Origin: Rhizobacter sp.
GTDB lineage: Bacteria > Pseudomonadota > Gammaproteobacteria > Burkholderiales > Burkholderiaceae_C
Reading direction: 5' to 3'
DNA length: 64,000 nt
Assembly: GCA_019635355.1 (NCBI GenBank)
Contig: JAHBZQ010000001.1
Span: 1,736,001 to 1,800,000, forward strand
Below are positions 46,983 through 54,518 of this stretch, piece by piece. The translations under genes were made by a program, and so were the position numbers. Position 1 is the first letter of the stretch. Every line of letters begins with the position of its first letter. The notes below the pieces were generated by a model, which saw only the letters and a list, made by a program, of their open reading frames with translations, searched no databases and was not told where the DNA came from.

Positions 46983-49625
46983 ATGTTGTTGTCATCGCGC
47001 GTTGCGCGTCTTGCCGCTGCCGCTTTCGCGGCCACCCTCGTCGTCGCATGCGGTGGCGGAGGCGACGGCGGCGGAGGCTCGCCGCCCCCGCCACCGGCCG
47101 GCACCTTCCAGGTCTCCGGCCAGATCCGCGTGGCCGACAACACGCTCGTCGACAGCGACGTCAACGACCAGAACGCCCCCTACGCGCCCAACGACGGCTT
47201 CGCCACCGCACAGGCCCTGCCCAACCCGGTGAGCCTCGCGGGCTACGTCAACGTGGCGGGCCAGGGCGCGAGCGGCCGCTCGCGCGCTGCCGGTGACCGC
47301 AGCGACTTCTTCCGCATCGATGCCGTGGCCGGGCAGACGGTCTCGCTCGTCGTCGGCGACCCGCAGGCGGGCGATGTCGACCTCTATCTCTACGACGAGA
47401 ACTTCAACGAGGTCGACGTCTCGGAAGACACCGGCCGCTTCGAGTCCTTGACCCTCCCGGCCACCGGGCGCTACTACGTCGAGGCCTACGCCTACCAGGG
47501 CGCCAGCAACTACGTGCTCGCCGTCGGCCAGGCGGCGGTGCAAGGCAGGGGCGAAGCCACGCTGCGGCGCAGCGACGATTTCGTGCCCGGCGAGGTGATC
47601 GTGCGCTGGCGCCAGCCTGCGCAGGTCGAGCGCGCCGGCACGCGCAGCGCCGCCAGCCCGCTCTCGGTGCACGCCCTCTCGAAGGTGGCCGGCCCCACCG
47701 AAGGTGCGTGGCTCGCCAAACTCGACAGCCCGCGCAGCCAGCTCCTGCAATCGCGCAGCGGTGGGCGCGTGTCGGCGCTGGCTACAGATCACGACACGAA
47801 CCGCAACGCCGCGCTCTCGCACACCGAGCTGAAAGCCGCCACGCTGCAGGCCATCAAGCAGCTGCGCGCCGACCCCGCGGTGCTCTCCGCCGAGCCCAAC
47901 TACATCCAGCGCGCCTACGCCGCGCCGGCCGACCAGTACTACCGGCTGCAGTGGCACTACCCGCTCATCAACCTGCCCGCCGCGTGGGACATCACCACCG
48001 GCAGCAACTCGGTGATCGTGGCGGTGATCGACACCGGCGTGCTCACCGGCCACCCCGACCTCGCCGGCCAGCTCGTGCCCGGCTACGACTTCATCACCGA
48101 CCCCGTGCGTGCCAACGACGGCAACGGCCCCGACAACGACCCCGACGACCCGGGCGACAACACCACGCCGGGCGGCTCGAGCTCCTTCCACGGCACGCAC
48201 GTGGCGGGCACCGTGGCTGCGTCGAGCAACACCACGCGTGGCGTGGCGGGCGTGGCCTGGAACGCGCGCATCATGCCGCTGCGGGCCCTGGGCGTGAACG
48301 GCGGCACTTCGTTCGACATCCTGCAGGCCGTGCTCTACGCCGCCCGTCTGCCCAACAGTTCGGGCCTGCTGCCCGCCCGCCGTGCCGACATCATCAACCT
48401 GAGCCTCGGCGGCGGCGCCCCGACGCAGGCCGCGCAGGATGTCTACACGCAAGCCCGCGCAGCCGGCGTGATCATCGTGGCGGCGGCCGGCAACGAGAGC
48501 ACCTCGCAGCTGTCGTACCCGGCTTCGTATGACGGCGTGATCTCGGTGAGTGCGGTGAGCATCCGCAAGACGCTCGCGAGCTACTCCAACTACGGCTCGC
48601 GCGTCGACGTGGCCGCCCCCGGCGGCGACAGCGGCGACGTGAACGGCGACGGCTACGAAGACGCCGTCGCCAGCACCATCGGCGACGACCGCTCGGGCAC
48701 CATCGCCTACAGCTACGGCCTGCTCTCGGGCACCTCGATGGCGGCGCCGCACGTGGCGGGCGTGCTCGCGTTGATGAAGTCGGTGAACCCGGCCCTCACG
48801 CCCGACGACATCGACCGCCTGCTCGTGGCAGGGCGCCTGACCACCGAACTCGGCCCCGCAGGGCGCGACGACCAGTTCGGCCACGGCCTCATCGACGCGC
48901 TCAAGGCGGTGCAGGCCGCGCAGAACGGCACCGACCCCACGCCCGCGCTGCTGGTGGCCACGCCCGGCACGCTCAATTTCGCGCCCGGCATCACCACGCA
49001 GACCCTCGCGCTCAGCAACAACGGCACGCAGGCGCTGAGCGTGACCGCGGTCAACGTCACGCCCGCCAGCCCCTGGCTCACGGTCACGCCACCCGCCGCC
49101 GCCAATGGCCTGGGCACCTACACCGTGAGGGTGAACCGCGGTGCGCTCACGCCCGGCGCCTACAACGCAAGCATCCAGTTCGTGTCGACCGCCAACACGG
49201 TGAGCGTGCCGGTGGTGCTGCAAGTCACGGCCGGCGGTGGCGCGGGCCCGAGCCCCAACCTCGGCGAGCTGTACATCCAGCTGGTGAACCCCGACACCCT
49301 GGCCGGCGTGGCGCAGGTGCGCGTGCGTGCCACCAACGGCGTCTACAACTTCCAGTTCACCAACGTGGCGGCCGGCACCTACTACGTGCTGGCCGGCAGC
49401 GACCCCAACAACGACGACCGCATCTGCGACGTGGGCGAAGCCTGCGGCGCCTACCTGACGCTCGACGACCCGGTGCGCGTGACGATCGGCGGCAACCGCA
49501 GCGGGCTCGATTTCGCGGCCGGCTTCGTGACCTCCATCGGCGCGGGTGGCCAGGGCAGCTGGAACCCTCTGGCGCGAAACGCCTCCACCACGGGTCTTCC
49601 CCGCATGAAAGCCCCCGCCCTATGA
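46983..49625 (+). CDS. Subtilisin-like (S8) peptidase lipoprotein
   Basis: An 880-aa exported protease. The lipobox LVVAC after RLAAAAFAATL indicates outer-surface or periplasmic lipid anchoring. Residues about 35-190 hold a PPC-like domain (FFRIDAVAGQTVSLVVGDP, AGDVDLYLYDENFNEVD). A propeptide-like segment (FVPGEVIVRWRQPAQ, LRADPAVLSAEPNYIQRAYA) follows. The S8 domain has the triad D350 (VIDTGVL), H403 (FHGTHVAGTV) and S585 (GTSMAAPHVAG). C-terminal Ig-like (BACON-like) and beta domains end with SDPNNDDRICDVGEACGAY. AGGAGG six bases before the ATG fixes the start. Its stop overlaps the PrcB-like gene by four bases, implying joint production of a protease complex. Confidence 0.93.
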   Translation: MLLSSRVARLAAAAFAATLVVACGGGGDGGGGSPPPPPAGTFQVSGQIRVADNTLVDSDVNDQNAPYAPNDGFATAQALPNPVSLAGYVNVAGQGASGRSRAAGDRSDFFRIDAVAGQTVSLVVGDPQAGDVDLYLYDENFNEVDVSEDTGRFESLTLPATGRYYVEAYAYQGASNYVLAVGQAAVQGRGEATLRRSDDFVPGEVIVRWRQPAQVERAGTRSAASPLSVHALSKVAGPTEGAWLAKLDSPRSQLLQSRSGGRVSALATDHDTNRNAALSHTELKAATLQAIKQLRADPAVLSAEPNYIQRAYAAPADQYYRLQWHYPLINLPAAWDITTGSNSVIVAVIDTGVLTGHPDLAGQLVPGYDFITDPVRANDGNGPDNDPDDPGDNTTPGGSSSFHGTHVAGTVAASSNTTRGVAGVAWNARIMPLRALGVNGGTSFDILQAVLYAARLPNSSGLLPARRADIINLSLGGGAPTQAAQDVYTQARAAGVIIVAAAGNESTSQLSYPASYDGVISVSAVSIRKTLASYSNYGSRVDVAAPGGDSGDVNGDGYEDAVASTIGDDRSGTIAYSYGLLSGTSMAAPHVAGVLALMKSVNPALTPDDIDRLLVAGRLTTELGPAGRDDQFGHGLIDALKAVQAAQNGTDPTPALLVATPGTLNFAPGITTQTLALSNNGTQALSVTAVNVTPASPWLTVTPPAAANGLGTYTVRVNRGALTPGAYNASIQFVSTANTVSVPVVLQVTAGGGAGPSPNLGELYIQLVNPDTLAGVAQVRVRATNGVYNFQFTNVAAGTYYVLAGSDPNNDDRICDVGEACGAYLTLDDPVRVTIGGNRSGLDFAAGFVTSIGAGGQGSWNPLARNASTTGLPRMKAPAL

Positions 49626-50137
49626 GCCGACAGACGCTGCACCACCGCCTCCCCGCCTTCGCCCTGCTGGGCGCCAGCATGCTGCTCGGCGCTTGCCAGG
49701 CGCAGGCGCCGGCCAGCCCCACGCCGCTGCCGCACCAGGTGCTGCATGTGGGCACGCATTGCGGCGCCGATGCACCGCTGGTGGACCGCATCGTCGACGC
49801 AGCCGTCTTGCGGCAGACCATCGCCGCGCGCACGGTCGGCGATGCGCAGGCGGTGCCCGCCGTCGACTTCGACCGCTCGCTGGTGCTGCGCCTGTCGATG
49901 GGCCAGCAACCCAACCCCGGGCACCGCATGGGCGTGACCGGCGCCCGTGTCGAAGGCGTGGCCCGCCGCCTGGTCATCGAGACGGTGTGGGCCACGCCCG
50001 AGCCGGGCCGCATGTATGCCGCGATGGTCACGCAACCTTGCGTGATCCTCTCGGTGCCACGCGGTGACTACGGCAGCGTGGCGGTGCTCGACGCGCAAGG
50101 CCGCGAGCGCATGGGCTCGGCGCAACCCCTGCGCTGA
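49622..50137 (+). CDS. PrcB-like protease-complex lipoprotein
   Basis: A 171-aa exported lipoprotein (lipobox LLGAC after ALLGASML). VPAVDFDRSLVLRLSMGQQP, then GHRMGVTGARVEGVARRLVI and MVTQPCVILSVPRGDYGSV, match the pattern of the PrcB C-terminal domain as I know it: VDF, G..P..G, central strand with P.PG, then P. In Treponema denticola, PrcB is a lipoprotein partner of the subtilisin-like protease PrtP (dentilisin) and helps its stability. Here the gene overlaps the upstream S8 lipoprotein gene by ATGA, so the pairing is conserved in function if not in order. Three cysteines are present. It ends one base from the convergent oligopeptidase gene. Confidence 0.84.
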   Translation: MSRQTLHHRLPAFALLGASMLLGACQAQAPASPTPLPHQVLHVGTHCGADAPLVDRIVDAAVLRQTIAARTVGDAQAVPAVDFDRSLVLRLSMGQQPNPGHRMGVTGARVEGVARRLVIETVWATPEPGRMYAAMVTQPCVILSVPRGDYGSVAVLDAQGRERMGSAQPLR

Positions 50138-50138
50138 G

Positions 50139-52226
50139 TCACGCGGGTCGCACGTCTTCCAGCAGACCTTCGAGCAGCCCACGCTCGCGCAGCATGGGCT
50201 GTACTTGAGGATCGCGCCCGCGGAAGGCACGGTAGGCCTCGCGCGGCTCGCGGCTGTTGCCGCTCGAATAGATGCACTCGCGCAGGCGCTGCGCCACCGC
50301 CGCATCGAAGGGGTTGCCGGCTTCGGTGAAGGCGTCGTAGCCGTCGGCGTCGAGCACCTCGGCCCAGAGGTAGACGTAGTAGCCCGCCGCGTAGCCGGCG
50401 CCGGCGAAGAGGTGCAGGAAGTGCGGCAGGCGGTGGTTCATGCCCACCGCCGCGGGCAGCCCGAGGCGCCCGACCTCGGTGCGCTCGAAGGCCACCACGT
50501 CGGGGCCCTCGGCCTCGGTGCGTGAATGCACCGCCATGTCGACCTTGGCCGACGCGAGGTAGCGCAGCGTCTCGTAGCCCTGGTTGAACTTGTTGGCCGC
50601 CTCGATGCGGGCCACCAGCTCATCGGGAATCGGCTCGCCGGTCGCGTGGTGCCGCGCGTGGCGCTTGAGCACCTCGCGTTCGCCCAGCCAGTGCTCGAAG
50701 AGCTGGGAGGGCAGCTCCACGAAATCGCGCAGCACGTTGGTGCCCGAGAGGCGCTCGTAGCCCACGTTCGACAGCAGCCCATGCAGCCCGTGGCCGAACT
50801 CGTGGAAGAGCGTGCGCGCGTCGTCGACGCTCAGGAGCGTGGGCTCGCCCGGCGCACCCTTCGCGAAGTTGTTGTTGTTGGCCACGATCGGGATCACGCG
50901 TTTGCCGTCGGCACCTCGCGATTGCTGGCGGTACACCGACATCCACGCCCCGCTGCGCTTGGTGGGCCGGGCGAAGTTGTCGTGCAGAAAGATACCGATG
51001 AGGTCGTCGCCCTGCAGCACCTCGTACACCTTCACGTCGGGGTGGTAGGCGCGCAGGTCGGGGCGTGGCACGAAGCGCAGGCCGAAGAGGCGGCTCGCGC
51101 AGTCGAAGGCGGCCTCGACCATGCGCTCGAGCGGGAAGTAGGGCTTCACCGCGGCTTCGTCGACGTCGTAGCGCTGCTGGCGCAGCTTCTCGGCGAGGTA
51201 GCGCCAGTCCCACGCTTCCACCTGCGTGGGCTCGCCGAGTGAGGCCGCGAGTGCCACCAGGTCGCGCTGCTCTTCGGCCGCACGCTCGGCGGCGGGGGCC
51301 CACACCTGGTCGAGCAGATCGTTCACCGCCGAGCGGGTGCCGGCCATCGTGTCGGCGAGCACGTAGTCGGCATAGCAGGCGTAGCCGTGCAGGCGCGCCT
51401 GCTCGTGGCGCAGCGTGAGGATCTCGCGCGCCAGCGGCCGGTTGTCGTGTGGGCCCTCGTGCTCGCCGCGGCTCACCCAGGCGCGCCAGGCCGCTTCGCG
51501 AAGGTCGCGCCGCTGGCTGAAGGTGAGGAAGGGCACGATGTGCGAACGCGAGAGCGTGATCACGTGCGCGTTGCCTCCCTTGTCATCGAAGACGCCCCGC
51601 TCGGCGGCGGACTGGCGGGCGGCGGCGCGCACGAAGCCGGGCAGGCCGGCGAGGTCGCGCTCGTCGCGCAACACGAGGCGGAACGACGCTTCGTCGGCCA
51701 GCACGTTCTGCCCGAAGCGGGTGTGCAACTCGGCGAGCCGCTGCACGACCTCGGCGTAGCGCTTCTGCGCGTCGGGGCCCAGTTGGGCGCCGGCCCGCAC
51801 GAAGTCGAGGTGGATGCGCTCGACGAGCCGCCGCTGCTCGGCGTTGAGGCCAAGCGTCTCGCGCTGTGCATGCAGCGCATCCACGCGTTTGAAGAGCGGC
51901 GCATTCATGTAGATCGCGCTGCCGTGGGCCGCCAGCGGCACGGCCATCTCGCGCTCCACCGCCTGCAAGGCGGGCGAGGTCTCGCTCGCCCCGAGGTTGT
52001 GGAAGAGTTCCCCCACGCGCGCCAGCAGCCGGCCGCTGCGGTCGAGCGCGGCGATGGTGTTGTCGAACGTGGGCGCTGCAGGATTGGACGCGATTGCCTC
52101 GACCTCGGCGCGTTGCTCGGCGAGCGCCACGTCGAAGGCCGGCTTGAAATGTTCGGCGCGGACCTCGGCAAACGGCGGCAGTGCGTGCGGCGTGGTCCAG
52201 GGTTGCACCAGCGGGTTGAAGGTCAT
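50139..52226 (-). CDS. prlC: Oligopeptidase A (M3 metallopeptidase)
   Basis: A 695-aa zinc peptidase that degrades short peptides and clipped signal peptides. The zinc motif is H475-E-F-G-H479 in DDARTLFHEFGHGLHGLLSN, cited here in parts, with the third ligand Glu in the following helix (GTNVLRDFVELPSQLFEHW). Earlier family segments are LHTRFGQNVLADEA, PFLTFSQRRDLREAAWRAWV and RSGAWMSVYRQQSR. The final part, YAAGYYVYLWAEVLDADGYD, contains the tyrosines that close the active site. There is no signal peptide, so it is cytosolic. It is divergent from the thioesterase gene with 159 bases between. Length is standard (about 680). Confidence 0.95.
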   Translation of the reverse strand: MTFNPLVQPWTTPHALPPFAEVRAEHFKPAFDVALAEQRAEVEAIASNPAAPTFDNTIAALDRSGRLLARVGELFHNLGASETSPALQAVEREMAVPLAAHGSAIYMNAPLFKRVDALHAQRETLGLNAEQRRLVERIHLDFVRAGAQLGPDAQKRYAEVVQRLAELHTRFGQNVLADEASFRLVLRDERDLAGLPGFVRAAARQSAAERGVFDDKGGNAHVITLSRSHIVPFLTFSQRRDLREAAWRAWVSRGEHEGPHDNRPLAREILTLRHEQARLHGYACYADYVLADTMAGTRSAVNDLLDQVWAPAAERAAEEQRDLVALAASLGEPTQVEAWDWRYLAEKLRQQRYDVDEAAVKPYFPLERMVEAAFDCASRLFGLRFVPRPDLRAYHPDVKVYEVLQGDDLIGIFLHDNFARPTKRSGAWMSVYRQQSRGADGKRVIPIVANNNNFAKGAPGEPTLLSVDDARTLFHEFGHGLHGLLSNVGYERLSGTNVLRDFVELPSQLFEHWLGEREVLKRHARHHATGEPIPDELVARIEAANKFNQGYETLRYLASAKVDMAVHSRTEAEGPDVVAFERTEVGRLGLPAAVGMNHRLPHFLHLFAGAGYAAGYYVYLWAEVLDADGYDAFTEAGNPFDAAVAQRLRECIYSSGNSREPREAYRAFRGRDPQVQPMLRERGLLEGLLEDVRPA

Positions 52227-52385
52227 CGCGCGTCTCGCATGGCAGAAGGTGCGGTTGATTCTAGGGAGCTGCCTCCACGGCGATGCGGGCGTTGCGTGAT
52301 GTCCTTGTCAGCGGCTGTCGCGCCTGCGCCAGCGCGAATCAGCCTGCACTCCTATGATCGTTCGCGACTTCACACGCCACCTTCC

Positions 52386-53207
52386 ATGAGCAGTCTCACC
52401 CCCCTGTCCACCATCCTGGCCGGCCGCCGCCGCGACGAACATGACGTGCGCTTCGACATCCCCGGCGACTGGCTGCAAGGCCGCACTTCCTTCGGTGGCC
52501 TCATCTCCACGCTGGCCGTGCAGGCGATGCGCGACGTGGCCGGCAGCGCCTGGCCCGCGGCCGTCAAGCTGCGCGCCTTGCAGACGAGCTTCATCGGCCC
52601 AGTGGGGCTGGGCGAGATGCACGTCACCGTGACGCTGCTGCGCGAAGGCAAGAACATCCGCCAGGTGCAGGCGCTCGTGAAGCAGCAGGGGCAGGTGTCG
52701 GCGCTGCTGCTCGGTGTCTTCGGCATCGACCGCGAGACCATCGTGCCGGTGAAGTCGCCCGAGCGGCCGCCGGTGGCGCGCTCGCCGGAAGAGACACCCG
52801 AGCGCGTACTGCGCGGCGGCGCCCCGCACTTCACGCAGCACATGGACATGCGCTTCGTCGAAGGCATGGCGCCCTTCTCGGGCCAGCACAGCGAGGTGAG
52901 CAAGATCCACTTGCGCCTGAAGGGCGAGCCCACACCCATCGACCTCGAGCTGCTGACAGTGCTGCTGGCCGACGTGCCGCCCACGCCGGTGATCAGCAAC
53001 TTCACGCAGCCCACGCCGGCCAGCTCGGTGTCGTGGGAACTCGAGCTGCGCCCGCTCGCACAAGCCCCCGCGGCCGATGGCTGGTGGCGCGTGGACACCG
53101 ACGTGCTCGCCTCCGGCGGGGGCTACGTCAACCAGATCACGAAGCTCTGGGCACCGGGCGGCGAGCTCGCCGCGCTCGGCTACCAGGTGGCCGCGGTCTA
53201 CGGCTGA
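52386..53207 (+). CDS. Acyl-CoA thioesterase-like, double hotdog
   Basis: A 273-aa protein with two hotdog domains (4HBT_3 type). IPGDWLQGRTSFGGLISTLA is the first helix/strand of the N-terminal domain. IGPVGLGEMHVTVTLLREGK and NIRQVQALVKQQGQVSALLL form its sheet. The second domain includes PIDLELLTVLLADVPPTPV and SSVSWELELRPLAQ, then WWRVDTDVLASGGGYVNQIT. Catalytic residues are not certain. Such proteins hydrolyse acyl-CoA thioesters; size and substrate cannot be read here. The frame opens far upstream in the antisense of oligopeptidase A, but the ATG at 52386 begins the domain. It overlaps the convergent small gene by ten bases. Confidence 0.88.
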   Translation: MSSLTPLSTILAGRRRDEHDVRFDIPGDWLQGRTSFGGLISTLAVQAMRDVAGSAWPAAVKLRALQTSFIGPVGLGEMHVTVTLLREGKNIRQVQALVKQQGQVSALLLGVFGIDRETIVPVKSPERPPVARSPEETPERVLRGGAPHFTQHMDMRFVEGMAPFSGQHSEVSKIHLRLKGEPTPIDLELLTVLLADVPPTPVISNFTQPTPASSVSWELELRPLAQAPAADGWWRVDTDVLASGGGYVNQITKLWAPGGELAALGYQVAAVYG

Positions 53208-53554
53208 GCGTCGTCTTTCGGTGCGGCCTTCTTCGCCGCGGCCTTCTTGGCCGGCGCCTTCTTCGCAGCCGGCTTCTCGCCGCCATCGAGCGCCTGCGCC
53301 AGCAGCTCGGCCAGCAGGCCGTTGACGCCACCTTCGTGCGCGCTGCCGCGCTCGTTGAGGCGCTTCACCAGATCGCTCGGCAGCTTGCAGGCAAAGGGCA
53401 CGAGGCCCAGCGCCGCATCGCGGGCGCGGCGCTCGCGCTTGTCGAGCGCCTCGGCGGCGCCCTGGGCGAAGCGGTCGGGCACGCCGGCAGCCTTCATGCG
53501 GCCGGCCACTTTGAGGCCGAGGTTCTTGGCGAGGTCGAATTTCTTCAGGCTCAT
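53198..53554 (-). CDS. Small protein with histone H1-like Lys/Ala/Pro tail
   Basis: A 118-aa protein. Residues about 1-85 are a helical domain (KKFDLAKNLGLKVAGRMKAA, EALDKRERRARDAALGLVPF, LAELLAQALDG) without a named family. The last 30 residues are PAKKA repeats (EKPAAKKAPAKKAAAKKAAP) as found in eukaryotic H1-like bacterial proteins. GGAG eight bases before the ATG at 53554 sets the start, since the longer frame begins upstream. Tails of this kind usually bind nucleic acid. Its stop lies within the end of the convergent thioesterase gene. It is divergent from the YaeQ gene with 100 bases between. Confidence 0.78.
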   Translation of the reverse strand: MSLKKFDLAKNLGLKVAGRMKAAGVPDRFAQGAAEALDKRERRARDAALGLVPFACKLPSDLVKRLNERGSAHEGGVNGLLAELLAQALDGGEKPAAKKAPAKKAAAKKAAPKDDAQP

Positions 53555-53654
53555 GGTGCAGGTCTCCGCTCGGGCGTGGGCGCGTTCAGGGGCCGCCATT
53601 CTCGCCGCGCCGGCGGTGGTCTAATCCCCGCCTCCTTTCCCTGGTGACACACGC

Positions 53655-54206
53655 ATGGCCCTCAAGGCAACGATCTACAAGGCGCAGATCCAGCTCGCCG
53701 ACATGGATCGCAACATCTACGGCGACCACAACGTGACCATCGCGCGCCACCCGTCGGAAACCGACGAGCGCATGATGATCCGCCTGCTGGCCTTCGCGCT
53801 CAACGTGCCGGCCGACGACCACCACGGCGCCCTCGAATTCGCGAAAGACCTGTGGGACACCGACGAGCCCAGCCTCTGGCAGAAAGACCTCACCGGCCAG
53901 ATCGTGCAGTGGATCGACCTCGGCCAGCCCGACGACAAGCGCGTGATGAAGTCGGCCCCGCGCGCCGAGCGCGTCGCCGTCTACAGCTACACGAGCAGCA
54001 CGCCGATCTGGTGGAACGGCATCGCCACCAAGATCACCCGCGCGAGCAACGTGACGGTGTGGCAGGTGCCGGCCGAGCAGAGCCAGCAGCTCGCCACCCT
54101 CGCGCAGCGCACGATGCAGCTGCAGGTCACCGTGCAAGACGGCACCGTGTGGGTGGGCGACGGCACGCAGAGCATCGAGATCACCCCGCAGAAGCTGTAC
54201 GGCTGA
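53655..54206 (+). CDS. yaeQ: YaeQ family protein
   Basis: A 183-aa protein of the YaeQ family. KATIYKAQIQLADMDRNIYG and DHNVTIARHPSETDERMMIR, then LLAFALNVPADD, are the invariant opening. AKDLWDTDEPSLWQKDLTG and WIDLGQPDDKRVMKSAPRAE form the PD-(D/E)xK-like core: the D, E and K residues resemble a restriction-endonuclease-like fold. The end is IEITPQKLYG. The E. coli member suppresses loss of the RfaH anti-terminator in some strains, but its biochemical role is unclear. No strong Shine-Dalgarno sequence. It starts 100 bases from the divergent H1-like gene. Confidence 0.93.
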   Translation: MALKATIYKAQIQLADMDRNIYGDHNVTIARHPSETDERMMIRLLAFALNVPADDHHGALEFAKDLWDTDEPSLWQKDLTGQIVQWIDLGQPDDKRVMKSAPRAERVAVYSYTSSTPIWWNGIATKITRASNVTVWQVPAEQSQQLATLAQRTMQLQVTVQDGTVWVGDGTQSIEITPQKLYG

Positions 54207-54230
54207 GGAAGCGCCAATAATCGGTCCACC

Positions 54231-54518
54231 ATGACCGACACCGCCTACACCGTCTCGCACAACCCTGCCCAGCACCGCTTCGAAGTCGCCGTCGACGGCC
54301 AGCTCGCGATCGCCGAATACACGATGCCGGGCCCCTCGGTGATGCGCCTCACGCACACGCTGGTGCCCAAGGCCCTCGAAGGCCGTGGCATCGCCGGGGC
54401 GCTGGCCCGCTTCGCGATGGCGCACGCGCGCGAGCAGCGGCTCAAGATCGACCCGCAGTGCCCTTACATGCGGGCCTACATGGAGAAGCACCCCGAGACG
54501 CACGACCTGCGCGTATGA
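54231..54518 (+). CDS. Mini-GNAT acetyltransferase-like protein (YjdJ type)
   Basis: A 95-aa member of the minimal GNAT group. TVSHNPAQHRFEVAVDGQLA and IAEYTMPGPSVMRLTHTLVP lead to the acetyl-CoA pyrophosphate loop LEGRGIAGALARFAM, and the end IDPQCPYMRAYMEKHPE is highly conserved, with a Cys beside the acceptor site. Such small proteins (YjdJ, human GTL3B-like) have a simple GNAT fold and may acetylate amines. The stop overlaps the following ATG, so it is coupled to the S9 peptidase. It begins 24 bases after yaeQ. Confidence 0.9.
   Translation: MTDTAYTVSHNPAQHRFEVAVDGQLAIAEYTMPGPSVMRLTHTLVPKALEGRGIAGALARFAMAHAREQRLKIDPQCPYMRAYMEKHPETHDLRV

Noticed and set aside
53215..53290. GCCTTCTT-type short repeats taken for a possible CRISPR-like array
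   Set aside because: They encode the PAKKA tail of the small protein; units have no spacers and are too short.
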